This document shows positions 1-6,197 of a stretch of 7,427 nt of DNA, piece after piece. The notes under the pieces are model-generated. The model ran no database searches and was not told the origin of the DNA. It saw only the letters and a list, made by a program, of their open reading frames with translations. A program made the position numbers and the translations under genes. The stretch is taken from the NCBI GenBank assembly GCA_030590275.1, contig JAUUYV010000077.1, positions 1 through 7,427 on the forward strand, read 5' to 3'. This DNA is from Porticoccaceae bacterium (GTDB lineage: Bacteria; Pseudomonadota; Gammaproteobacteria; Pseudomonadales; Porticoccaceae). Numbering within the stretch: the stretch's first letter is position 1; every line of letters begins with the position of its first letter.

Positions 1-192
1 CGCGTCGTTTGAATTCAAGTGCTGTTGCACTGAAGATGAGGCTTCACTCAGAGTGGCTGGCCCAACTAATGAAGCTGCCTCAAAAGCTTTCAGCCCAATT
101 CCGGGGCTAAGTACCAGATCTCCAGCGAACGCAGCGCCCGAGGTGAGGGCCGCAGCAACGGCCAGGCTTAATTTAAGTTTATTCATTTTCAT
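1..192 (-). CDS. Secreted protein of unknown function, N-terminal part only (runs off left edge)
   Basis: The reading frame starts at 192 on the minus strand and is still open at base 1, giving 64 residues. Residues 1-23 form a textbook Sec signal peptide: basic MKMNKLKLK-type n-region, an Ala/Leu-rich core, and a likely cleavage after AFA, before GDLVLSP. The start at 192 is favoured over the second ATG at 186 because AAGGTAGG (201-208) lies 8 nt upstream of it. The mature part seen (about 41 residues, rich in Ser, Ala and Leu) matches no family I recognise. It follows the repeat-protein gene (286-900) in the same direction after a 93-bp gap, with no obvious terminator between, so the two are probably co-transcribed. 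By context it could be another component of the same export or fibre locus, but that is inference. Confidence 0.75.
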   Translation of the reverse strand, partial: MKMNKLKLSLAVAAALTSGAAFAGDLVLSPGIGLKAFEAASLVGPATLSEASSSVQQHLNSNDA

Positions 193-200
193 TTTATATA

Positions 201-208
201 CCTACCTT
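201..208 (-). promoter_or_regulatory. Ribosome binding site of the left-edge secreted protein
   Basis: Read on the minus strand, AAGGTAGG sits 8 nt before the ATG at 192. It decides the start against the in-frame ATG at 186. Confidence 0.6.
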
Positions 209-285
209 AAGGTTGAGTTGTTTGCACTGCCAGTTAGTCATAATTGACGAACCGACACTACGATTTTTGCTTTACCCATTAACCA

Positions 286-900
286 TTACTGGCTAACCGA
301 CATCGCAAAACTGTTGGAGGTAGCGTTGAGGTTACCCGCTACCTGGTTAATCTGAACGGCTCCACTGGCGTTAGCGAAGGCAGTTGGAGACAAGCTTGTT
401 TGTGTTTGGGTCAGGGAGAAATCTTCGACCGGGGTGCCACCTGGGTTTGGCACAGTCACGGCTTCTGCCAGAGCGTCGTCTCGCAATTCAATAAAGGCGA
501 GCGTTACCTCACCTGCGGCTATTGCCACACCGTTAAACTGGGTGTTGTTAGCGCCCGAGGACTGATTGACCATGATGACCCCGAGGGAATCGTCAAAAGC
601 ACCTGCGTCGATTTTGGCGGTAAGACTTTGCTCGATACCCGCAGGCGGCGGTGGAATAATGACTAGCTGAGAGGTAAATAAACCGGCTTCGCTAACGTCA
701 GTACTGGCCGAAAATGCGGCCGAGTTTTGCTGGATATTGCTATTACCTGCGGTGATGTTGGTCGCAACAAAACCGGACTGAGAACTGAGTGCGCCGATAT
801 TGATTTCAGCAGTCAACTCTGTGGCGAACGAGGTGGCTGGAAGAAGTAGAGTACATGAAAAACAAACGACGGCCGCCACAATTGCAGGTGTGGTGGCCAT
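286..900 (-). CDS. Exported three-repeat protein resembling a Fap-type functional amyloid subunit
   Basis: A 204-residue protein with a predicted signal peptide at residues 1-26 (hydrophobic core about 6-20, cleavage after TSFA). The mature part carries three copies of one spaced motif, G-x4-N-x3-G-x2-N-x3-N-x2-A-(F/I/M), at residues 43-63, 107-127 and 180-200. The residues are G43/N48/G52/N55/N59, G107/N112/G116/N119/N123 and G180/N185/G189/N192/N196. The linkers contain a PPPP stretch (83-86) and a short acidic segment. Asn/Gln/Gly-rich repeats in a small exported protein are typical of bacterial functional amyloids such as the Fap fibre subunits, so a surface fibre or biofilm role is inferred, not shown. 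The same frame stays open upstream to 1143, but only from TTG codons. ATG 900 is chosen because it puts the signal peptide at the terminus, although its ribosome binding site is weak. A longer form from a TTG near 969 cannot be excluded. No cysteine is present in the mature part. Confidence 0.7.
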   Translation of the reverse strand: MATTPAIVAAVVCFSCTLLLPATSFATELTAEINIGALSSQSGFVATNITAGNSNIQQNSAAFSASTDVSEAGLFTSQLVIIPPPPAGIEQSLTAKIDAGAFDDSLGVIMVNQSSGANNTQFNGVAIAAGEVTLAFIELRDDALAEAVTVPNPGGTPVEDFSLTQTQTSLSPTAFANASGAVQINQVAGNLNATSNSFAMSVSQ

Positions 901-1190
901 CGCAAGACCGCGTACGGCAAGGTAGGCGTTATCGCGGGTTGAACTTAATACACTTAACACTGAACTCAACAAAACAAATATCTCCAAGATTGGGTATCTA
1001 CATATGCTTTTTGGTTTAACGCTTATTCCTGGTTCGACACTACACGCTTCTCGGTCACTACTTTGCAAGTTATTCGGTAGCGATGGTGTAAGCCTTTTTA
1101 CTACGGTGCTGTAGGTTTTCAGTAACAATGTGGTCAATAGCAATGTTGTAAACCATCAGGGCATGTGGGGTAATTAATGCTCATCCTGTC

Positions 1191-1215
1191 TTTCCTTTCC
1201 TTTCCTTTCCTTTCC
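1191..1215 (-). repeat. Pentanucleotide simple repeat, (GGAAA)5 on the minus strand
   Basis: Five exact tandem copies of TTTCC on the plus strand, flanked by the partial copy TTCC. It lies about 290 bp upstream of the repeat-protein start and downstream of the sigma-54 promoter candidate, so it would be in the transcribed leader. Such tracts are prone to slippage, and copy-number change could alter expression. Confidence 0.9.
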
Positions 1216-1409
1216 TTCCTTCAAGTTGTCTGGTTCTTCTTTTAGCGGTAGTCAGGCGTTTCGCTTTAACTAACTCTTTACCCGCCTTCCTCGTAGTTCG
1301 CCTTGTCTTTACACGTTCTTGTGTTTACAAGTTAAGGACGCCCTATCTTTTTTTTGCTAACACTGCGGCACAGTAAAGTTTCGACCAGGAAGCATTGTGC
1401 TTATTACTA

Positions 1410-1425
1410 AGCAATATGTGGGCCA
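1410..1425 (-). promoter_or_regulatory. Sigma-54 (-24/-12) promoter candidate for the repeat-protein gene
   Basis: Minus strand reads TGGCCC-ACATA-TTGCT, against the consensus TGGCAC-N5-TTGCW. The invariant GG (1424-1423) and GC (1412-1411) are separated by exactly 10 nt, and TTGC is perfect. My scan by eye of the whole intergenic region found no other correctly spaced minus-strand GG-N10-GC. Transcription would start near 1399, giving a leader of about 500 nt before ATG 900. The neighbouring gene encodes a sigma-54 activator with an intact GAFTGA loop, which supports the call. Confidence 0.6.
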
Positions 1426-1489
1426 AATAGCTAACTGCTTGATTGTGCTGAGTGTTTTTTGTTAGTGCAGAGGTGGTGTTGAGTGGTTT

Positions 1490-1505
1490 GTATCAGTGCT
1501 GATAC
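1490..1505. promoter_or_regulatory. Perfect palindrome GTATCAG-TG-CTGATAC, candidate activator binding site
   Basis: Two 7-bp arms are separated by 2 bp. The centre is about 73 bp upstream of the -24 element and about 98 bp upstream of the predicted start, inside the usual range for enhancer sites of sigma-54 activators. A run of T follows on the plus strand, but no plus-strand gene ends nearby, so a terminator role is less likely. The assignment to the neighbouring activator is inference. Confidence 0.4.
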
Positions 1506-1684
1506 ATTTTTTTGTGGGTGGTTAGAAAACTATTTAAAAATCAATGAGTTGAGTGTTATTTTTAAGGTGTACCGGTTTCGATACAGTATTCGATAAAACC
1601 AGGCGCCAGGGCGGGCTCTCTAGCGGGTTCTTGAAAGTAGGGGAGCGCAGAGGTAGGCAATGTTAGGCAAAACCAGGGCGAACA

Positions 1685-1704
1685 AAGCGCCGATCCTGGC
1701 GCTT
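1685..1704 (-). terminator. Hairpin downstream of the activator gene, possible rho-independent terminator
   Basis: Minus strand has AAGCGCC, a 6-nt loop and GGCGCTT, a perfect 7-bp GC-rich stem, followed by the short U-rich TTTGTT. It lies about 70 nt past the stop of the activator gene. The weak U tract keeps confidence moderate. Confidence 0.4.
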
Positions 1705-1731
1705 AAGGTCTTAAGATGTAGTTGGAGAGTG

Positions 1732-1761
1732 CTTAGACGGATAGTACTTAGACGGATAGTA
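1732..1761. repeat. Tandem direct repeat, 2 x 15 bp
   Basis: CTTAGACGGATAGTA occurs twice head to tail with no mismatch, 12 bp beyond the stop codon of the activator gene. It may be a recent slippage duplication in the 3' untranslated region; no function is evident. Confidence 0.9.
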
Positions 1762-1772
1762 CGTGGTAACAG

Positions 1773-3206
1773 TTAGCCAAGGTCTGCCGAGATGCTGTGC
1801 TTTTCCATCAATCGATAGATGGTCATACGCGAAATACCTAAGAGCTGAGCAGTTTTAGAGACGTTAAACTTCGTGGTTAGCAGCATTGTTTCCAGTGCCT
1901 CACGTTCTGCTTTATTGCGGGTTTCCTGCAGGTTAACAACGACACCGGTTTGATCAGAACCTCTGGGGGTCTCAAGGCCCAGATCCTGCGGAGTAATCAG
2001 TGCATGGTCTGAGACAACGGTCGCTTTCTGAACTCTATTAAGGAGCTCCCTAACGTTGCCAGGCCAGTCGTGCAGGGCCATGGCCTGTAGCGCTTCTTTG
2101 GAGAAACCCTTGGGGGTGTCGGCTCTACCGATGGTGAACTCTTCTAGATAATGCCTCGCTAACAGTTCGATGTCCCCGTTGTGTTCCCTCAAGGGCGGTG
2201 CGCTTAATTGCAGGACATTTAGCCGATAATAGAGATCTTCGCGGAAGAGTTTTTTCTGGATAGCACGTTCCATGTCGACGTGCGAAGCGGTAATGATGCG
2301 CACATTGGCTTTTTGAGTGAGGGAAGAGCCCACGGGTTCAAAGGTGCCCTCCTGCAAAAACCGTAAAATTTTAACTTGTTGCTGCAGTGACAAATCACCG
2401 ATTTCATCAAGAAAGAGGGTGCCGCTGTCAGCTAAGGCGATACGGCCATCGCGATTTTGTATGGCGCCGGTGAAAGCGCCTTTGATATGGCCAAACAATT
2501 CGGATTCGAGCAGGTTCTCTGGTATTGCGCCGCAATTAACGGCTACAAAGGGTTTGTCTGCCCTGGATGAGTCCTGATGAATGGCCTGGGCAATCAGTTC
2601 TTTGCCGGTTCCACTTTCGCCCGAGATCATCACTGCCGCGTCAGACCTGGCGTACTTTGAGATGAGGGTAAATACGTGCTTGATGGCATTGCTCTTGCCG
2701 ACCATATTATATTTTACATGGTGTTTGGACGGCGATAGCCCTTTGCTTAACTGAGATTTCCGGAGCCTGGCCATTCCCTTCACGTGCCCAAGCATACTGC
2801 TCAATGTTCGTTCTACGCCCTTGAATGGATAGGTAATATAGTCCTGACAGTAGGCGACGACCAGTGTCATGAGTTGTCGGTTCTGAAAATGCTGGTCTGT
2901 CAGTATTGCGACCCAGGCGGTGTTTGAAGCCGCTTTGAGCGTTTCTTCCAGCAGGGTAAGTGTGCGCTTGCTCGGAGTCTGCCCCAACGCGAATACTCCA
3001 ATAGCCGGACATTTACTGAAGCTCTGAGCGTTGGAACTTATGTTGGTATTGGAATGGATTTCTCCATTGATGTTGGTTGCCAGGAGTTTGTCCCAGTCAT
3101 AGAGTTTGTGGCAATGCCAGAAGGGGAGTAGAGAGGTGATTTGCTCAACGACATCGGAGGTTGCTTCTTCGGCTAGAATCAGCAGGTTATGTTGTGTGGA
3201 CGACAT
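1773..3206 (-). CDS. VpsR-like sigma-54-dependent transcriptional activator
   Basis: A 477-residue enhancer-binding protein. Residues 1-150 form a degenerate receiver-like domain: it has DYITYPF at 122-128, like the end of a receiver, but the beta-3 segment (about 69-74, IGVFAL) has no phosphoacceptor Asp. The pattern around 100-150, including GHVKGMARL, resembles the N-terminal domain of VpsR. The AAA+ core has Walker A GESGTGKE (196-203), the sigma-54 contact loop GAFTGA (243-248), Walker B FLDE (265-268), an arginine-finger region REDLYYRLN (322-330) and WPGNVREL (381-388). A Fis-type helix-turn-helix lies at about 448-472. The start at 3206 is preferred over an upstream TTG at 3239 because AAGGAG lies 6 nt before it. 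It likely binds DNA in the cytoplasm and activates the downstream exported-protein genes. Lack of the receiver Asp suggests control by a ligand (VpsR binds c-di-GMP) or by protein level rather than phosphorylation. Transcription is divergent from the Nudix gene. The superfamily is certain; the VpsR subfamily is likely. Confidence 0.9.
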   Translation of the reverse strand: MSSTQHNLLILAEEATSDVVEQITSLLPFWHCHKLYDWDKLLATNINGEIHSNTNISSNAQSFSKCPAIGVFALGQTPSKRTLTLLEETLKAASNTAWVAILTDQHFQNRQLMTLVVAYCQDYITYPFKGVERTLSSMLGHVKGMARLRKSQLSKGLSPSKHHVKYNMVGKSNAIKHVFTLISKYARSDAAVMISGESGTGKELIAQAIHQDSSRADKPFVAVNCGAIPENLLESELFGHIKGAFTGAIQNRDGRIALADSGTLFLDEIGDLSLQQQVKILRFLQEGTFEPVGSSLTQKANVRIITASHVDMERAIQKKLFREDLYYRLNVLQLSAPPLREHNGDIELLARHYLEEFTIGRADTPKGFSKEALQAMALHDWPGNVRELLNRVQKATVVSDHALITPQDLGLETPRGSDQTGVVVNLQETRNKAEREALETMLLTTKFNVSKTAQLLGISRMTIYRLMEKHSISADLG

Positions 3207-3531
3207 CGACGGCTCCTTGTCAATATAACGGCTTGCCAATATAAGGGATAGCGCCAGTTACGCTTTAGTTTTGGTGTTTAAGTTGCTATGCGGTCTTCGA
3301 TCATAACATACCGCTATTACTTGTATAGTTTTTGGATCCTCTCTGCCTGGCACTGAATATTGAGTATTATCCGAGAGATGTGGGGTATGGCGTAGCGTAA
3401 CAATGGATTTCTTCCCTGAGCGATAATATGCTAGCGCCCAGTAAGTTGTACCTGACCACTAGATAGAGCTCTGGTGTGTCGTTTTGATCGGTATTAAGAA
3501 TATTGATAATAATAGTTAGCAGGAGAATGCT
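3207..3531. other. 325-bp divergent intergenic region
   Basis: It separates the activator (minus) from the Nudix gene (plus) and must hold both promoters. It is AT-rich with no convincing gene. A weak plus-strand -35/-10 candidate is TTGATC (3484-3489) with GATAAT or TAATAA (3505-3512), but it would leave a leader of only about 12-15 nt. A perfect -24 element TGGCAC occurs near 3349, without a correctly spaced -12 GC. I found no clear promoter for the activator. Confidence 0.6.
3213..3218 (-). promoter_or_regulatory. Ribosome binding site that sets the activator start
   Basis: AAGGAG on the minus strand is 6 nt before the ATG at 3206, which excludes the longer TTG-initiated form from 3239. 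Confidence 0.75.
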
Positions 3532-4452
3532 ATGTCTGTAGTGAATATCTTTGCAGGAGGTTCGCTGGATCGCTGCTCTGATTTGCGTACCAATGCCGAG
3601 TGGTTGGCCGAACAACGAATAGCTCCACAAAGCAAAGTTGTGCCGTTTTATCGGCTTGAGCCTCTTGTGGCTCGGGGTGGAGGAAGCATTGGCTGGTTAT
3701 CGCCCGATGATCTGACACGGTACCCGGAGAGCGATCTGCCGAGAATTTTTCTGGGTCGTGATGCCGCTGGAGTCGCGCATTTTGCGGTTGACGTGAGCAG
3801 TATCGAGGACGCGTCGGCTCAGGAACCCTTCCGCGATGTCGGTCGGTTTATGGACCTGCGGGGGATTTCGATGCGCTTGCCTGCTGGGGATCCGTCAATA
3901 TTGGCCATGGGCAAGGCGGTTCTCGACTGGCATGCTCGCCATCAATTTTGCGCTGTTTGTGGCTCTCGCACAGAGATGCGCGATGCGGGCTTTATGCGCA
4001 AATGTCCCGGTGAAGATTGCAATGCAGAACACTTTCCCCGGGTAGACCCGGTGGTCATCATGCTGGCGGTACGTGGCGACGAAGCCCTGGTCGGGCGTCA
4101 GGCCATTTTTCCTGCGGGTATGTATTCAGCGCTGGCGGGTTTTGTGGAGCCGGGTGAAAATATCGAGGAAGCCGTGCGTCGGGAAATTATGGAAGAGGCT
4201 GGCATTAAAGTGGGCGCGGTACACTATCATTCTACCCAGCCCTGGCCCTGGCCGTCGTCATTAATGATTGGCTGTTTTGCCGAGGCCGAAACCAGTGATA
4301 TTGTCATTGATGGCAATGAATTAGAAGAAGCGCGCTGGGTGTCCCGCAACTTGCTCACTGCTTCCTTCAATGGGGAGCAGACCGGCGTTATGTTGCCACC
4401 GCCTATGGCCATAGCACACACCCTGTTGAAGGCATTTGTCGAGGATAAATAG
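3532..4452 (+). CDS. nudC: NAD(H) pyrophosphatase of the NudC family (Nudix hydrolase with zinc ribbon)
   Basis: A 306-residue protein with the full NudC layout: a variable N-terminal domain (1-130), a four-cysteine zinc ribbon (C140, C143, C158, C163), and a catalytic Nudix domain. The Nudix box spans 203-225 and matches GX5EX7REUXEEXGU, with G203, E209, R217-E218, E221-E222 and G224. The family signature after it, SQPWPFPxS, is present as TQPWPWPSS at 235-243 and distinguishes NADH pyrophosphatases from other Nudix enzymes. The family cleaves NADH to NMNH and AMP and removes NAD caps from RNA 5' ends in the cytoplasm, using Mg or Mn. AGGAG ends 6 nt before ATG 3532. The length is slightly above that of E. 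coli NudC (about 257 aa) because of a longer N-terminal domain. It is followed after 46 bp by the crotonase gene in the same direction, so read-through into the acyl-CoA genes is possible. Confidence 0.93.
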   Translation: MSVVNIFAGGSLDRCSDLRTNAEWLAEQRIAPQSKVVPFYRLEPLVARGGGSIGWLSPDDLTRYPESDLPRIFLGRDAAGVAHFAVDVSSIEDASAQEPFRDVGRFMDLRGISMRLPAGDPSILAMGKAVLDWHARHQFCAVCGSRTEMRDAGFMRKCPGEDCNAEHFPRVDPVVIMLAVRGDEALVGRQAIFPAGMYSALAGFVEPGENIEEAVRREIMEEAGIKVGAVHYHSTQPWPWPSSLMIGCFAEAETSDIVIDGNELEEARWVSRNLLTASFNGEQTGVMLPPPMAIAHTLLKAFVEDK

Positions 4453-4498
4453 CTCGGCCTAAACATTTAAAATTTTTAACTAAAAAGTAGATAACATT

Positions 4499-5326
4499 AT
4501 GGAATACAGAGAAATTCTCTATGAAGTAAACGACAAGGTTGCGTTGATTACACTGAATCGGCCCGACAAACTCAATGCCTGGACAGCCCGCATGGCGGAT
4601 GAAATTCAGGATGCCACAATGACTGCAGGAGAGGATGACCAGGTCACTGTCATTGTGCTCACAGGGGCGGGACGTGGTTTTTGTTCTGGAGCGGATATGA
4701 GTTTGTTGGCTGGCATGCAAGGCGGAGGTAAAGGTGGCGAGGAGCGCGACCCAACCGATATCCCCAGGGAGCGCCCCCAGGGGGTGCGGCCGGACTACAT
4801 GCACAAGTATTCCTATTTCCCCGCTATTCCTAAACCCATTATATGCGCGATTAACGGACCGGTAGCAGGGATTGGACTGGTGCTCACCTTATTTTGCGAT
4901 ATGCGGATTGCGGCGGCCAATGCCAAGTTTACCTCGGCGTTTGTTAAGCGTGGGCTGATTGTTGAATACGGCGGATCGTGGTTGTTGCCGCGTATTGCTG
5001 GTGTTGCCAATGCCATGGATGTTTGGCTTTCCGGCCGGGTGTTTGACGGCGAAGAAGCCTTGCGCCTGGGGGTGGTGAGTCGAGTATTGCCCGCTGAGGG
5101 CTTTCTGGATTCTGCCCTCGATATTGCGAGAGAGATGGCCAACAATAATTCGCCCCGTTCCATGCGAGTGATTAAACATCAGGTTTGGGAAAGTTTGTAC
5201 GAAGATCTCGATAGTTCCCTGGGTATGGCCTTTGAAGAGATGAACGCGAGTATAAAATGCGACGATTTTAAAGAAGGTGTTGCGCACTTTCTGGAAAAGC
5301 GGGCGCCTAACTTTTCAGGGAAATAA
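4499..5326 (+). CDS. Enoyl-CoA hydratase/isomerase family protein (crotonase fold), isomerase-like active site
   Basis: A 275-residue crotonase-family enzyme. It has the first oxyanion-hole segment GRGFCSGADMS (58-68) and the second, INGPVAGIGL (118-127). Aligned by eye with rat mitochondrial hydratase, the catalytic Glu144 and Glu164 positions are V128 and F148, so both hydratase acids are missing. In its place, RGLIVEYGGSWLLPR (151-165) puts E156 where enoyl-CoA isomerases carry their catalytic Glu. A cis/trans or delta-3/delta-2 enoyl-CoA isomerase, or another crotonase reaction on a CoA thioester, is more likely than simple hydration. A Gly/Glu/Arg-rich insert (about 73-97) separates the two oxyanion segments. 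The start is ATG 4499, with no good Shine-Dalgarno sequence upstream. It is followed after 76 bp by an SDR gene and then a thiolase-like gene, so it belongs to an acyl-CoA catabolic set; the substrate is unknown. Confidence 0.85.
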   Translation: MEYREILYEVNDKVALITLNRPDKLNAWTARMADEIQDATMTAGEDDQVTVIVLTGAGRGFCSGADMSLLAGMQGGGKGGEERDPTDIPRERPQGVRPDYMHKYSYFPAIPKPIICAINGPVAGIGLVLTLFCDMRIAAANAKFTSAFVKRGLIVEYGGSWLLPRIAGVANAMDVWLSGRVFDGEEALRLGVVSRVLPAEGFLDSALDIAREMANNNSPRSMRVIKHQVWESLYEDLDSSLGMAFEEMNASIKCDDFKEGVAHFLEKRAPNFSGK

Positions 5327-5402
5327 ACCGATCTTTGGATTCTATTTTTAATATAAACCAATAGGTTGTCAGTGTCTTTTAAAGGTTTTTATAGGTAATT
5401 CT

Positions 5403-6197
5403 ATGGGGAGTGCAGCAGGTAGAGTAGAGGGGAAGGTCGCACTGGTCACCGGTTCGGCCTCAGGTCTCGGTCGCGCTACCGCCATTCGTCTGGCGGAAGA
5501 GGGAGCTAAAGTCATGGTCACCGACTGGGAGGATAAAGGCGGTAACGAAACCGTCGAGCTGATACGCAATGCCGGTAACGAAGCCAGCTATATGCATCAC
5601 GATGTATCCAGGGAGGAAGAGTGGGAAGCCGTTATTGCCCATATTGAGCAAACTTACGGGCAGCTCGATGTACTGGTTAATAATGCGGCTGTCATCATCG
5701 CCAAATCCATTAAGGACACCAGCCTCAAAGATTGGCAGTGGCAGAACAGTATTGCTCTGGACGGGGTGTTTTTGGGGGTGAAATACGGCAGTGCGTCGAT
5801 GGAAAAATCTGGTGGTGGCTCGATAATCAATATTTCTTCCATTGCCGGTATCATTGGCCTGGACAGATCTGCCGCTTATTGTGCGGCCAAAGGTGGAGTG
5901 CGTCTGCTGACCAAGGCTGCAGCGGCGGAGTTTGCGCGAATGAAAAATAATGTACGTGTTAATTCCGTTCATCCCGGTGTGATTCGTACGCCTGGCGTTG
6001 AAAGCACGATTCGTAAATACGGCGGTACTAATAAGGAGAATAAGGTGCGTGAGCGCTTCGAAGCTATGTCGCCATTAGGCGAGTTGGGAGAACCCACCGA
6101 CATCGCCAATGGCGTGCTATATCTGGCTTCCGACGAGTCAAAATACATGCACGGTGCCGAGCTGGTGATTGATGCCGGTTATTCTTCCGTGCGTTGA
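5403..6197 (+). CDS. Short-chain dehydrogenase/reductase, classical SDR, probably NAD-dependent
   Basis: A 264-residue classical SDR of typical length. The dinucleotide motif is TGSASGLG (16-23), D41 at the end of the second strand points to NAD(H) rather than NADP(H), and NNAA is at 93-96. The catalytic tetrad is N115, S146, Y159 and K163 (YCAAK), with S146 exactly 13 residues before Y159. PGVIRTP (191-197) follows in the usual place. Such enzymes oxidise a secondary alcohol to a ketone; between a crotonase and a thiolase-like gene the likely job is a 3-hydroxyacyl-CoA or hydroxysteroid-type oxidation. The start is ATG 5403; the ribosome binding site is weak (AGG about 8 nt upstream). The gene is separated by 76 bp from the crotonase and 87 bp from the next gene, and its stop codon overlaps an intercistronic hairpin. 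The exact substrate cannot be assigned. Confidence 0.9.
   Translation: MGSAAGRVEGKVALVTGSASGLGRATAIRLAEEGAKVMVTDWEDKGGNETVELIRNAGNEASYMHHDVSREEEWEAVIAHIEQTYGQLDVLVNNAAVIIAKSIKDTSLKDWQWQNSIALDGVFLGVKYGSASMEKSGGGSIINISSIAGIIGLDRSAAYCAAKGGVRLLTKAAAAEFARMKNNVRVNSVHPGVIRTPGVESTIRKYGGTNKENKVRERFEAMSPLGELGEPTDIANGVLYLASDESKYMHGAELVIDAGYSSVR

Larger units (their letters stand above)
901..1772. other. 872-bp intergenic region with regulatory elements
   Basis: No convincing gene on either strand. It contains a (GGAAA)5 repeat, a sigma-54 promoter candidate, a perfect palindrome at 1490-1505, a second imperfect one at 1578-1593, a hairpin at 1685-1704 and a tandem 15-bp repeat at 1732-1761. Each is discussed separately except the second palindrome, which is treated as a finding. 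Between about 900 and 1400 it would be transcribed as a long leader if the sigma-54 promoter is used. An A8 tract lies at about 1350-1357 on the minus strand. The stretch 1440-1580 is AT-rich, as expected upstream of an activator-dependent promoter. Confidence 0.7.

Noticed and set aside
53..666. Plus-strand open frames at 53-247 and 400-666
   Set aside because: They lie antisense to the two signal-peptide genes and have no recognisable domain.
901..1143. N-terminal extension of the repeat protein from TTG 1143 (81 more residues)
   Set aside because: It begins with a rare start codon and would bury the signal peptide in the middle of the protein; composition does not look coding.
1140..1160. 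Another minus-strand sigma-54-like site (TGGTTT...TTGCT)
   Set aside because: GG and GC are 11 nt apart instead of 10 and the -24 element is poor.
1260..1330. c-di-GMP riboswitch in the leader
   Set aside because: The purine-rich stretch on the minus strand does not reproduce the conserved GEMM core by eye.
3346..3364. Sigma-54 promoter before the Nudix gene (TGGCAC near 3349)
   Set aside because: The -24 half is perfect, but the -12 half reads TTGA and is shifted by one base, so GG-N10-GC is not met.
3484..3512. Sigma-70 promoter TTGATC with GATAAT/TAATAA
   Set aside because: Spacing is 15 or 17, and the start would fall within a few bases of the ribosome binding site; kept only as a weak possibility.
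4403..5287. Minus-strand open frames under the Nudix and crotonase genes
   Set aside because: Antisense to genes with clear family motifs; the translations show no domain.
5366..5395. Sigma-70 promoter TTGTCA-N18-TATAGG before the SDR gene
   Set aside because: It would start transcription at the initiation codon and overlaps the ribosome binding region.
5460..5972. 170-aa minus-strand open frame inside the SDR gene
   Set aside because: It is the mirror of a well-conserved SDR coding region, with no domain of its own.
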